NCBI RefSeq assembly: GCF_003253745.1 | Contig: NZ_MZXV01000070.1 | Location: 186,001 to 250,000 of the forward strand | Source: Mesorhizobium kowhaii | Lineage (GTDB): Bacteria; Pseudomonadota; Alphaproteobacteria; Rhizobiales; Rhizobiaceae | Direction of reading: 5' to 3' | DNA length: 64,000 nt | In this document: piece after piece, positions 8,563 through 17,866 of the stretch | Layout of the letters: every line of letters begins with the position of its first letter | Numbering within the stretch: position 1 is the first letter of the stretch | Made by a program: the position numbers and the translations under genes | Notes under the pieces: model-generated | Databases searched by the model: none | Seen by the model: only the letters and a program-made list of their open reading frames with translations | Told to the model about the DNA's origin: nothing

Positions 8563-9009
8563 CTACTCACGTGCTTCCCGGCCGGACACCTGCTCGACGA
8601 GGATCCGGAAGAACACGTGCGGCGTGCTATCCGACACCGGAGGCGTAACCGGTTTGAGGGCGCCGGGCTCCCACCAGTCGGCGTGCTTGCTCAGCAACGT
8701 CCAGGCGTGGTCGCGCTCGAGCTTGTGGCCTATCCGGTCGGGCAGTTCCTCATAGCGGCCATCGACAACTACGCTTTTCCAGCCCCGTCCTTCGCCGCGT
8801 TCGTCGGTCTGGACGGACACTAGCGGGTTGGCGCGCATCCAGTCGATCTTCTTTCCCGGCATGGAAAACGCGTAGAGATGATTGTCGGCGTACGCATAGT
8901 GCACCGGAACAACATACGGCTGCCCGTCCTTGGTGCATGCCAGGCGAGCCACACGATTGGCCGTCAGTATTTTGGTGCATTCCAGGACGGAGAGTGTACG
9001 GATAAGCAT
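8563..9009 (-). CDS. Pyridoxamine 5'-phosphate oxidase-family flavin-binding protein
   Basis: A 148-residue protein of the split-barrel PNPOx-like family. N-terminal ILTANRVARLACTKDGQPYVVPVHYAYADNHLYAF matches the flavin-binding strands typical of these small proteins, followed by GKKIDWMRANPLVSVQTDE. Members bind FMN, F420 or haem and act as reductases or sensors. Stand-alone gene with about 170 bp of non-coding sequence on each side. The substrate cannot be predicted. Confidence 0.8.
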   Translation of the reverse strand: MLIRTLSVLECTKILTANRVARLACTKDGQPYVVPVHYAYADNHLYAFSMPGKKIDWMRANPLVSVQTDERGEGRGWKSVVVDGRYEELPDRIGHKLERDHAWTLLSKHADWWEPGALKPVTPPVSDSTPHVFFRILVEQVSGREARE

Positions 9010-9183
9010 CTTGTGGTCTCCTGTGTTCTGCGTCGTTTCTTTGTCGTCGGGGTCCGCATGGATTGCTGTTCAGGTAGGGGCACTATATCCCGCGCCGAGC
9101 GACGTTGAGCTTCTTCAGCCAGGCCCCACATTCCCCGTCGATCCCCAATGTAATGCGGTGAGTGGGAGGCCGCATCGAGGATG

Positions 9184-9882
9184 TCACCCTGCGGGGCTCG
9201 TGGCGGCGCGGGAGACCGGCCTGATGTGCGCGAACATGCTGCGGGCGTTCCAGGTGGGGAAGGCCCTTACTAGCGACGGCGGACCGTCGAGTTGGATTCG
9301 GCCCCCGCCGATGGCTTGGGCCCAGGTAAGCTGGCCGGCGTGCCATTTGACGAAGGCTTCGGCTTCCGCCGTGATGTAGAGGTCCTCGTCGAAGCCGGGG
9401 TATCTCTTGCAGATTTCGGTATCTCCGAGCTCGATGAGTAGCCAGTAGCGCTCACGATGCGGCCGGCCGGTGAAGTCGAAACGTATGACGACGCGTCGAT
9501 TCGGGAGTCGGTCTCGGCGGAGCGCGTTGCACATGGACCACAGGGCCACAAAGGGATCGAGATGCTCGGGGGCGATCTCGAGCCAACGCGCACCCCACTC
9601 ACCGAGCGACTGGCAGACCGCGAAGAGGTCGTGGCCCGCCGAACTGAGCTCGTAGTGGTGCCCGCGCCCGTCGGACTTGGGCACTGACTCGACGACGCCG
9701 AGCCGTTCTAGCTGTCTGAGCCGCTGTGAGAGCAAGGTACGGGAGAGACCCGGCGCGCCCTCCAGGATTTCGCTGAAGTTTCCGCAGCCAAGGTGCAGGT
9801 TGCGGATGATCAGCGGTGTCCAGCGCTCGGCGAAGATCTCGGCGCCACGAGCGATGGGGCAGTACTGGCCGTATGTCCTCAT
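9184..9882 (-). CDS. HxlR-family transcriptional regulator
   Basis: A 232-residue regulator. Residues 1-100 form the HxlR winged helix: YGQYCPIARGAEIFAERWTPLIIRNL, GNFSEILEGAPGLSRTLLSQRLRQLERLGVV, then the wing GHHYELSSAG. The C-terminal 120 residues are an extra domain seen in longer HxlR proteins. The ATG at 9882 starts exactly at the conserved MRTYGQYCPIA. It is divergent from a FAD-dependent oxidoreductase gene at 9989, the usual arrangement for a regulator and its target. Codon choice (strong GAC, GTC, CTC bias) looks more actinobacterial than the flanking genes, suggesting joint transfer. Confidence 0.85.
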   Translation of the reverse strand: MRTYGQYCPIARGAEIFAERWTPLIIRNLHLGCGNFSEILEGAPGLSRTLLSQRLRQLERLGVVESVPKSDGRGHHYELSSAGHDLFAVCQSLGEWGARWLEIAPEHLDPFVALWSMCNALRRDRLPNRRVVIRFDFTGRPHRERYWLLIELGDTEICKRYPGFDEDLYITAEAEAFVKWHAGQLTWAQAIGGGRIQLDGPPSLVRAFPTWNARSMFAHIRPVSRAATSPAG

Positions 9883-9941
9883 GACCCTACTGTTGCGCGC
9901 CCGCCTTCGCTTGTGAAGTCCAGATTTTTGACTATACGGCC

Positions 9942-9959
9942 GTGGTCCGCAGTGGTCCG
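9942..9959. promoter_or_regulatory. Direct repeat in the HxlR/oxidoreductase divergent promoter
   Basis: GTGGTCCG occurs twice with a 10-bp period, one helical turn, about 60 bp from the HxlR start and 30 bp before the oxidoreductase start. Placement fits an operator for the divergent pair. There is no experimental basis; the assignment rests on repetition and position. Confidence 0.35.
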
Positions 9960-9988
9960 ATGTGGCCTCTCGAAGAGAGGAGGACACG

Positions 9989-11442
9989 ATGAGGACACCG
10001 ACGACCGCGGAAGTTGGCCGCGGGAGCATGCAGTCAACCGTCGTGGAAATCGACGGGTTCCGAGGCCAGCTGATCAGTGCCGACCACGCCGACTACGACA
10101 TCGCCCGTGCAGTCTGGAACGGTGCCATCGACCGGCCCCCGCACCTGATCGCCCGATGCATCGGGACCGCCGACACGGTCGCGGCCGTGCGTTTCGCCCG
10201 CGACCACAATCTGGAGATCGCCATACGCGGCGGCGGCCACAACGTAGCGGGCACCGCCGTTTGCGACGATGGTATCGTCATTGATCTCTCGGCCATGAGG
10301 GGCGTGCGAGTCGACCCCGTCGGCCGCAGGGCCTGGGTGCAGGGTGGGGCGCTGTGGGGCGACGTCGACCACGAGACGCAAGCGTACGGTCTGGCCACCA
10401 CCGGCGGTATCGTGAGCCACACCGGAGTCGCCGGGCTCACCCTGGGCGGCGGCGTCGGCTGGCTGATGCGCAAGCACGGCCTCACGGTCGACAACCTCCT
10501 CGCTGTCGACGTCGTGACAGCCGACGGCGAGCTGTTGCGGGCATCCGACCACGAGCACCCCGACCTGTTCTGGGCATTGCGAGGCGGCGGCGGCAATTTC
10601 GGCGTGGTCACCTCGTTCGAGTTCGGCCTCCACTCCGTCGGGCCCATCGTTCTGACGGGACCCATCCTCTGGGACGCAACCGACGCCGGGGAGGTCCTCC
10701 GCTTCTATCGCGACTTCGTCCGCGACGCTCCCGACGAGCTCGGCACGGTCGTGAGGTTCGGCGCCGCGCCACCACTACCGGTCATCCCCGCGGATCTGCA
10801 CTGGCGCCAGGTGATGATGGTCGGTACCTGCTATGCCGGGCCGATCACGGACGGTGAGCAGGTGCTACGCCCGCTCCGCACGTTCCGGACTCCTCTCCTC
10901 GACCTAGTTGGGCCCACACCGTACGTGGGTTCCAGAGCGCGCTCGACTCGACTGTCGTCCACGGTTGGAACTACTATTGGAAGTCCACCCACCTCCCCGA
11001 ACTCCGCGACGACCTCATCGACGTGATCGCCGAGCACGCGTTCTCTTCCTCGTCGCCGCGGTCGTACGCGGCTATGTTCCATCTCAAGGGGGCCGTAAGC
11101 CGAGTGGCCGAGGGCGGGACAGCGTTCGGGAACCGGCAGGCGTCGCACGCAATCACCCTAGACGCTGTGTGGCGGCCCGGCGAGGACTTCGGCGACCGGG
11201 ACACTGCCTGGACGAGGGGGTTCTTCTCTGCCCTCACCCGCTTCCGCGAAGGCGTCTACGTCAACTTCCTCGGCGGCGACGAGGATCCCGACCGGGTCCG
11301 CGAGGCGTACGGCGACTCCGTCTACGATCGACTGGTGGACGTGAAGACCACGTACGACCCCGACAACGTCTTCCACCATAACCAGAACATCTGCCCCGGT
11401 ACCACGCGCGTTAGCGGGACCTTCAGGGTGTGTCCTCATTAA
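9989..11442 (+). pseudogene. FAD-binding BBE-like oxidoreductase, one frameshift
   Basis: A berberine-bridge-enzyme-like flavoprotein interrupted by one lost base near 10926-10930 (a GGG run). Before the break: the FAD-binding PCMH domain with IAIRGGGHNVAGTAV (site of the covalent His), GLTLGGGVGWLMRKHGL and DLFWALRGGGGNFGVVTSF. After the break the next frame continues FQSALDSTVVHGWNYYWK through VYVNFLGGDE and ends with YDPDNVFHHNQNI, the BBE C-terminal motif. Joined, it is about 484 residues, normal for the family. The ATG at 9989 has AGGAGG upstream. Such enzymes oxidise alcohols, sugars or alkaloids using O2. Because nothing else is decayed, a sequencing error is possible. Confidence 0.8.
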
Positions 11443-11725
11443 TGCCCAGTTGTCGGGAGGGCGCAGCAGGATCCGTTGGGAGCGCTCGTCGGGGCGCGAT
11501 TTCGGGAGATGGCGATGTCGCCGGGACGCGTATACAGCGCGGGGGAGCTCAGCAAATGAGCGTCCCTACCGCGATCTTTACACACACAGATTGCTGCGCT
11601 TGCCCACGGCAGGTTGTGGCGCGATATCGTCGTAGGGGTCGGGCTATGCCACGCTGCATCACAACCTGACCAAACAGCGCATCAAACGAATACTGTTTTC
11701 GGGCGCACCGGTGTTGAACGGAAAT

Positions 11726-12606
11726 CTAGATCTCGCCGTGGAGTGGAATCTCCCCTGATAGCCATTGCAGGAACAGCGTCGCGGACCGCGAGAGCCGGCG
11801 CTGTTGATTGGGGACCACATGCAGGGCAACCGGCAGGAGTTCCCCTGCGCCGAATGGCGCTACCAGCCGCCCCGAGGCCAGGTAGGTTGCCGCATAAGTC
11901 GACATGACCGTCGTGATGCCGCCAGCGCATGCTGCAATCTCCAATGCTGCTGCCGCATTGTCGGCCTTGATCGGCGCCTGTTGTGGGGCAATGACAATGT
12001 TTTGCTTCTTCGCCCAGAGATCCAGCAATTGCATCCTGCCCTGCACATAAATGAGCCGAGCAGCGTTGAACCAGTCTGCACTGGGTCTCGCTCCGGCTTG
12101 GCGAGCGGTCTCAGGATTAGTCGCTCTCTTCCCAATTGCATAGCGCCTGATACCGGCTGCAACGGATCGAGCGCCAGAATACTCAGATCCGCCAATTCCA
12201 CGTTGGGATCGGTCCAGATGGTGCTGTTCAGCCGCACCTCGATCTGCGGATGGGCGGCGGAGAAACGAACCAAATGCTGCGCGAGCCACAGTGTGACGAA
12301 GCTAAGGGGGGCTGAAACGGTCACGCTGGTCTGCGCCTGTGCGCCCAGCAGCCCTTCGGTCGCTGCTTCGGCCCGATCCAGAGCCTCGGCTATTCCGGGC
12401 AGATAGGCAGTACCGACTTCGGTCAGCTCCAAACCATTGCTGCGTCGGTGAAAAAGCGGCCTGGCGAAGAATTGCTCCAGCGCCCGAACCCGTTGGCTGA
12501 TCGCCGCCTGGGTGCAATTCAACTCCTCGGCGGCCCGGGTGAAGCTCAGATGCCGGGCTGCCGCTTCAAAGGCTTCAAGATAGATGAGATGCGGCAGGTT
12601 TCGCAT
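11726..12606 (-). pseudogene. LysR-family regulator next to sox operon, one frameshift
   Basis: A LysR-type regulator in two frames. Residues 1-65 carry the DNA-binding domain (HLSFTRAAEELNCTQAAISQRVRALEQFF), typical of the GcvA-like group. The frame breaks near 12083-12085 (a GGG run on the plus strand); the other frame continues DWFNAARLIYVQGRMQLLDLW and AAALEIAACAGGITTVMSTY to a normal LysR C-terminus at 11726. One added base restores a protein of about 293 residues. It is divergent from soxB, so the intact protein probably controls the sarcosine oxidase genes, as GcvA-like LysR proteins do for glycine/one-carbon genes. Confidence 0.8.
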
Positions 12607-12625
12607 GGAGAGACCTCATTCAAAT

Positions 12626-12642
12626 TTCTCATGCATTACGAA
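12626..12642. promoter_or_regulatory. Possible LysR binding site upstream of soxB
   Basis: TTC-N11-GAA, an inverted repeat with the spacing of LysR boxes (T-N11-A), in the 129-bp gap between the lysR-type gene start (12606) and soxB (12736). Position and form fit an operator for the divergent regulator; no other data support it. Confidence 0.4.
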
Positions 12643-12735
12643 AACGAGGTCACTGGGTAAAGAACGATTTCTTGCGCCAAGTCCGCCCGGCGGGTTTTCT
12701 GAGGCCTGTTCCCAGCCGCTGAACCGCAGGAAACC

Positions 12736-13977
12736 ATGCCTTTCTCTTTGCTGAAATACGGTCTGCGCGCCAGGCACGTTTCCTTTGGCGACATCCCTCC
12801 AACGCCCGACCTGAAACGATCCTACGACGTGGTGATCATCGGCGGCGGCGGTCACGGTCTCGCGGCGGCTTACTACCTGTCCAACGTGCATGGTATCAGC
12901 AACGTGGCCGTGCTGGAAAAGGGCCATCTCGCGGGCGGCAATACGGCGCGCAACACCACCACGATCCGCTCGAACTACATGACCGAGGAATCAGTCCGCT
13001 TCTACAAGGAAGGTGTCGAACTGTTCGAGACGATGTCGCGGGATCTCGGCTTCAACGTCATGTTTTCGCAGCGCGGGCAACTGACGCTCGCGCATTCCGA
13101 GGCGACGCTGCGCAGTTTCCATCTGCGTGCCGAGATGGGAAAGCACATGGGCACCCGGATCGAAGTGGTCGATGTCCAGACGGTGAAGGAGCTTTGCCCT
13201 CATCTGAACCTCGATCTCGGTGGCCAGCACGAGGTGATGGGCGGGCTCTGGCATGCGGACGGCGGCACTGCACGCCATGATGCCGTGGCATGGGGTTACG
13301 CCAAGCATGCCAGCGCGCGTGGCGTGGAGATCCACCAGCGTACCGAGGTGACCGGCTTCGAGCACGCGGGCGACCGGCTCACCCACGTCAGGACGAACCG
13401 CGGCACGATTGCCGCCGGGCAGGTGCTGCAGGCCGTCGGTGGGCTCAACGGCCAGGTCGCCGCCATGGCGGGCATCCGGTTGCCGATACGCTGCTTCCCG
13501 CTGCAGGCGATGGTGACGCAGCCGCTGAAGCCATTCCTGGACATACTCGTCTCATCAGCCAATCTGCACACCTATCTGGTGCAGTCCTCGCGTGGCGAGG
13601 TCGTTATCGGCGGCGGCTCCGACCCCTACCAGCTGGCTTCGACCCGCTCCACGCTAGACCAGAAGGAGCATCTCGCCGAAGGCGCGCTGCACCTCTTCCC
13701 CTTCCTCCACAAGGTCAAGCTGCTGCGGCAATGGGCTGGGATCACCGACATGACGCCGGATTACAGTCCGATCATGGGGGCATCGCCGTTGCAAAACTAC
13801 TGGCTGGACTGCGGATGGGGCACCTGGGGCTTCAAGGCGACGCCCGTGGCCGGCAAGCGCATGGCCGAGACCATTGCCACCGGACGCGTGCCCGATGTCT
13901 TGAAACCGTTCGACCTGCGCCGTTTCGACAGCTTCGCGCTGCTGAACGAGATGGGCGCCACGGCCGCCAGCCACTGA
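12736..13977 (+). CDS. soxB: Sarcosine oxidase subunit beta
   Basis: A 413-residue flavoprotein subunit of heterotetrameric sarcosine oxidase, which oxidises sarcosine to glycine with transfer of the methyl carbon to tetrahydrofolate. Residues 31-60 form the FAD Rossmann motif (VVIIGGGGHGLAAAYYL), followed by GNTARNTTTIRSNY, the conserved SoxB segment that includes flavin contacts. C-terminal GWGTWGFKATPVAGKRMAE is also family-typical. Length is normal. AGGA precedes the start. First gene of soxBDAG, with soxD starting 12 nt after its stop. Confidence 0.95.
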   Translation: MPFSLLKYGLRARHVSFGDIPPTPDLKRSYDVVIIGGGGHGLAAAYYLSNVHGISNVAVLEKGHLAGGNTARNTTTIRSNYMTEESVRFYKEGVELFETMSRDLGFNVMFSQRGQLTLAHSEATLRSFHLRAEMGKHMGTRIEVVDVQTVKELCPHLNLDLGGQHEVMGGLWHADGGTARHDAVAWGYAKHASARGVEIHQRTEVTGFEHAGDRLTHVRTNRGTIAAGQVLQAVGGLNGQVAAMAGIRLPIRCFPLQAMVTQPLKPFLDILVSSANLHTYLVQSSRGEVVIGGGSDPYQLASTRSTLDQKEHLAEGALHLFPFLHKVKLLRQWAGITDMTPDYSPIMGASPLQNYWLDCGWGTWGFKATPVAGKRMAETIATGRVPDVLKPFDLRRFDSFALLNEMGATAASH

Positions 13978-13988
13978 CGAGTGCTCCC

Positions 13989-14240
13989 ATGAAGCTTTTG
14001 ACCTGCCCGGTGAACGGGCCTCGCAACATCACCGAATTTCAGTATCTCGGGCCGGTTCGCGCCGCCAGCGCCGAACAACCCGAGCAGCTGATCGAAGCCC
14101 TGTTCTACGCCGAGAACCCGCTCGGCGTGATGCGGGAGTGGTGGCGGCACACACCGTCCAACACAGTGCTGATTGCCGAACGCCACACCGTCAGCGACCA
14201 GATCCTTGCCACCTATCTTCCGCATCGAAAGCCCGCCTGA
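13989..14240 (+). CDS. soxD: Sarcosine oxidase subunit delta
   Basis: An 83-residue protein starting MKLLTCPVNGPRNITEF, matching SoxD, the small subunit that binds a structural zinc. It retains the family pattern LxCPxNGxRxxxEF and HTPSNTVLIAERHT, although the usual first Cys-x-x-Cys is reduced to a single cysteine followed by Asn-Gly, so zinc binding may be altered. Located between soxB and soxA (1-nt gap to soxA), as in other sox operons. Confidence 0.88.
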   Translation: MKLLTCPVNGPRNITEFQYLGPVRAASAEQPEQLIEALFYAENPLGVMREWWRHTPSNTVLIAERHTVSDQILATYLPHRKPA

Positions 14241-14241
14241 C

Positions 14242-17136
14242 ATGACCGAACGGCTGCCACTTCCCTGGGGATCGCGTCTCGATCGCACCCAAAAGATCCG
14301 CTTTGACTTCGACGGCCGTGCGCTCGAAGGTTTCGCGGGCGACTGCATTGCCTCAGCCATGGCCGGCGCCAATCGCTGGATCTTGTCGCGCTCGTTCAAA
14401 TATCACCGTCCGCGCGGAATTCTCACCATGGCCGGGCAGGATGCCAACACGCTGGTGCAACTGCCCGATGAGCCGAATGTTCGGGCCGATCTGCGTCCCA
14501 TCACGGCAGGATTGCAGGTCACCGCCCAGAACGTCCACGGAACGGCCGAGCATGACGGTGGCGCAGTGCTCGACAGGCTGGGCCGTTTCATGCCCGTCGG
14601 GTTCTATTATCGCAGCTTCTTTCGTCCCGGCGCGAAGAGCTGGCTCAAATTCTGGGAGCCGATGATCCGCAAGTCGGCCGGTCTCGGCAAGGTCGATCTG
14701 GCCGCCGATCATGGCCATTACATCAAGGAGAACCTGCACACCGACGTGCTGGTCGTGGGGGCAGGTCCCGCCGGGCTTTCGGCCGCCATCAAGGCAGCCG
14801 AGGCGGGTGCGCAAGTGCTGCTGGTCGATTTGAACCCGGAACCCGGCGGCGCATTGACCTATGCGCGCTTCGGGCTCGAAACCGCAGAGGCGGAGGCGAC
14901 CTTGAGGACGTTGCGCGATGCCGTTCAAAAGCTGGGCAATCTGCGGGTGTTGACCGGTGCCACATGCAATGGCTGGTTTGCCGACAACTGGCTTCCGGTG
15001 CTGCAGGGCGAGACGCTTTATCGAGTTCGCGCCAGGCAGGTCGTGGTGGCCGCGGGGTCGCATGAACAGCCGCTGGTATTCCGCAACAACGACCTGCCGG
15101 GCATCCTCTTATCGTCCGCGGCGCAGAGGCTGATGCGCCTCTATGCGGTTCGTCCTGGCCAGCGTGGCGTGGTCTTTGCGGGCAACCGGGATGGATATCT
15201 CACGGCTCTCGACCTGCTTGATGCAGGCGTGCCGCTGGTCGCCGTTCTCGACCCTGCCGCCGATACATCCAGCAAAATCCTCGCGCAACGCCTCGTCGAG
15301 CGCGGCGTTCGGATCATCCCGAATGTCGCCGTCACGGAAGCATTGGGCACCGGAGGCAACCGCCATATCCGAGCCATTCGCTTCTGCACGCCCGAGCATG
15401 GCATGCAACTGCTGGAGTGCGATCATCTGGTGGTCGCCGCGGGTTACACACCGTGTTACCAGTTGCCCCTGCAGGCCGGTGCAAAGCTGGGATTTGACGA
15501 GGCCAGCCGGCAATTCGTGCTGAGCAATCTGCCGGAAGCGTTTCATGTCGCCGGATCGGCAGCAGGATTTTTCGACCTGAAATCGGTGCTGCGGAGCGGC
15601 GAGGTCGCGGGCGCGGCAGCAGCGCAGGGCGCTGGCCATGCCTCTGTCCGGTCGGACATCATCCCAGATGCCAGCGCACCGGAGATGAATTATTTGCAGG
15701 AACTATCCGCCCACCCCAAGGGACGGGATTTCGTGGATTTCGACGAGGATCTGCAGATCAAGGATATCAAGAACGCCGTCAGCGACGGTTATCGCGAGCT
15801 TGAACTGGTGAAGCGCTATTCCACCGTCGGCATGGGACCGTCACAGGGCCGGCATTCTGCCCTGGCAACGGCCCGAATTGTCGCTCAAGAAACCGGGCGC
15901 AAGGTGGGCGAGGTTGGAATCACGACATCCCGGCCTCCATTTGGTCCGGAAAAGTTGGGACTTCTGGCCGGCCCGAACCACGTGCCCTACCGGCATACGG
16001 CGATCCACGCCGAACATGTTGCAGGCGCGGCGAAGATGACACCGGTCGGTGCGTGGTGGCGGCCGCTGTACTACGCTGGAAATCGCGATGTCCGGAAGGC
16101 GATCTCTGACGAAGTCAAGCTGGTGCGTGACAAGGTCGGCACGCTGGACGTCTCTACCTTGGGCAAGCTGGCGATCCGTGGGGCGGATGCCGGTGCCTTC
16201 CTCGACCGTATCTATACCATGGCCCATGCTAGGCAGCCGGTGGGGCGCGTCCGCTACTGCCTGATGCTGAACGACATGGGGTCGGTCATCGATGACGGTG
16301 TGGCTTTCCGCCTGTCCGAGACCGAATTCTATGTGACCGCCACCACCGGTGCCGTCGCCCGCGTCTTTACCGAGATGGTGTTCCTGAACACACAATGGGG
16401 CATGCGGGTCGATATCCAGAACGTCACCGCCGCCTTCGCCGCGATCAATGTCACCGGTCCTTCGGCGCGCAAGGTCATCGAGGCTCTGGGCGGAGACATC
16501 GATCTCTCCGCGGACGGCTTCCCCTATCTCAATGGCCGCAGCGGCGTGATCGGCGGGTGTCCGGCCCACATCATGCGCATCGGTTTTACCGGCGAGCTGA
16601 GCTATGAGCTTCACGTGCCGCAATCCTTCGGCGCGGCGCTCTGGCGCAAGCTGCTGGAGGTGGGCGCACCCTTTGGTCTGCAACCTTATGGGCTGGAAGC
16701 CTCGCGCATCCTGCGTCTGGAAAAGGGCCACATCATCATTGGCCAGGATACCGATGCGCTCTCGACGCCGGATGAACTGGCCATGGGCTGGGCGCTGTCG
16801 AAGGCCAAGACGCGATATGTCGGCAAGACTGCTATCGAGGCGCGCGGCAGACTGGGCCTGAAGCGCAAGCTTTGCGGCTTCGAACTGCCCGAGGGCCACG
16901 GTATCCGGCTTGCGGAATCCTGCCTCGTGTTGCGGGACGGACGCCCGGTGGGCTTTGTCACCTCGATCTGCTTTTCGCCGACCTTGGGCAAATGGATCGG
17001 GCTGGCCTATGCCGACCCGCGTGACGCGACGCCGGGATCCAGCCTGCGCATACGTGGGCTATGCGGCAAGGAAGTTCGGGCCGAAGTGGTGCCCGTTCCG
17101 TTCTATGATCCCGAAAACCAACGGCAGGAGATGTAA
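14242..17136 (+). CDS. soxA: Sarcosine oxidase subunit alpha
   Basis: A 964-residue multidomain subunit. The N-terminal ferredoxin-like domain includes ALEGFAGDCIASAMAGAN and FKYHRPRGI. The NAD-binding Rossmann domain begins about residue 170 (DVLVVGAGPAGLSAAIKAAEAGAQVLLVD). The C-terminal third from about 600 is a GcvT/aminomethyltransferase domain that binds tetrahydrofolate (HTAIHAEHVAGAAKMTPVGAWWRPLYY, YTMAHARQPVGRVRYCLMLND, GFTGELSYELHVP). It channels the sarcosine methyl carbon to form 5,10-methylene-THF. The ATG at 14242 follows the soxD stop by one base. Confidence 0.95.
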   Translation: MTERLPLPWGSRLDRTQKIRFDFDGRALEGFAGDCIASAMAGANRWILSRSFKYHRPRGILTMAGQDANTLVQLPDEPNVRADLRPITAGLQVTAQNVHGTAEHDGGAVLDRLGRFMPVGFYYRSFFRPGAKSWLKFWEPMIRKSAGLGKVDLAADHGHYIKENLHTDVLVVGAGPAGLSAAIKAAEAGAQVLLVDLNPEPGGALTYARFGLETAEAEATLRTLRDAVQKLGNLRVLTGATCNGWFADNWLPVLQGETLYRVRARQVVVAAGSHEQPLVFRNNDLPGILLSSAAQRLMRLYAVRPGQRGVVFAGNRDGYLTALDLLDAGVPLVAVLDPAADTSSKILAQRLVERGVRIIPNVAVTEALGTGGNRHIRAIRFCTPEHGMQLLECDHLVVAAGYTPCYQLPLQAGAKLGFDEASRQFVLSNLPEAFHVAGSAAGFFDLKSVLRSGEVAGAAAAQGAGHASVRSDIIPDASAPEMNYLQELSAHPKGRDFVDFDEDLQIKDIKNAVSDGYRELELVKRYSTVGMGPSQGRHSALATARIVAQETGRKVGEVGITTSRPPFGPEKLGLLAGPNHVPYRHTAIHAEHVAGAAKMTPVGAWWRPLYYAGNRDVRKAISDEVKLVRDKVGTLDVSTLGKLAIRGADAGAFLDRIYTMAHARQPVGRVRYCLMLNDMGSVIDDGVAFRLSETEFYVTATTGAVARVFTEMVFLNTQWGMRVDIQNVTAAFAAINVTGPSARKVIEALGGDIDLSADGFPYLNGRSGVIGGCPAHIMRIGFTGELSYELHVPQSFGAALWRKLLEVGAPFGLQPYGLEASRILRLEKGHIIIGQDTDALSTPDELAMGWALSKAKTRYVGKTAIEARGRLGLKRKLCGFELPEGHGIRLAESCLVLRDGRPVGFVTSICFSPTLGKWIGLAYADPRDATPGSSLRIRGLCGKEVRAEVVPVPFYDPENQRQEM

Positions 17137-17137
17137 G

Positions 17138-17812
17138 ATGTTCCCGAGCAGCCATTCCGGGACATCGGGCAGTCATCCCGAGGGTATTGATCCCAGCCTG
17201 CGGCACAACGCCTTGGCGCATCGCCTTGTGCGAAGCGATGCGCTTCCTGGAGCGCATAAGAACGTCGTTTTCGATTGCACGCAGACCGAGCGCTTCGGGC
17301 TGCGTGGCCCCGGTACAATGGACTGGCTTGGTTCAACGGGAGTCTCCGCACCGGCGGCAGTGAACACGACATTGACCCTGCCTTGTGGCACGTCAGTGCT
17401 GCGGCTTGGCCAGCAGGAGGTGCTGCTGGCGGCGCCTCCCGGCGGCAGCGGCGCGCGGTTGCGCGAGCTGCGCAAGGCCTGGCAGGACAGTGAGCTTCCG
17501 GCCAAGGGCTACGACGCCTATCGCGATGAGGGCTGGGCTTGGTTTGTGGTATCGGGCCCTGCGGCGCCCGCATTGATGCGACGGATCTCGATGGCCGATC
17601 TGAGGCCGGAAAGCCTGAAGCTCGCTCACCTCGCCCAGACCCGCGCCTTGCATCTGGATGCTGTGGTGGCCCGGTTCGATCGTTTCGGTGCGGTATCCTA
17701 CGACATTTTCGTCGACATCGCCTCGGCGCCGTTTGCCCTGGATGTCCTGACCGAGACCGCAGCGGGAACGCATTGCGGCTTTCAATTTGCGGCTCTTTAC
17801 GCCACTAAATAG
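17138..17812 (+). CDS. soxG: Sarcosine oxidase subunit gamma
   Basis: A 224-residue protein in the soxG position directly after soxA. It has the weakly conserved SoxG layout: an N-terminal FGLRGPGTMDWLGS segment, WQDSELPAKGYDAYRDEGWAWFVVSGP in the middle and a GcvT-like C-terminal half (RFDRFGAVSYDIFVDIA). SoxG stabilises the alpha subunit. Start one base after the soxA stop. Confidence 0.85.
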   Translation: MFPSSHSGTSGSHPEGIDPSLRHNALAHRLVRSDALPGAHKNVVFDCTQTERFGLRGPGTMDWLGSTGVSAPAAVNTTLTLPCGTSVLRLGQQEVLLAAPPGGSGARLRELRKAWQDSELPAKGYDAYRDEGWAWFVVSGPAAPALMRRISMADLRPESLKLAHLAQTRALHLDAVVARFDRFGAVSYDIFVDIASAPFALDVLTETAAGTHCGFQFAALYATK

Positions 17813-17866
17813 TTCGGCCTCGCCTGGTTCTGTTCCAGGACGGACCTGCTGATTCCAGGATATTTC

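Noticed and set aside
11443..11725. Possible small genes in the gap after the FAD oxidoreductase
   Set aside because: Short frames only, without ribosome binding sites or recognisable sequence.
15841..16899. 352-codon minus-strand open frame inside soxA
   Set aside because: Antisense shadow of the GcvT-like part of soxA.
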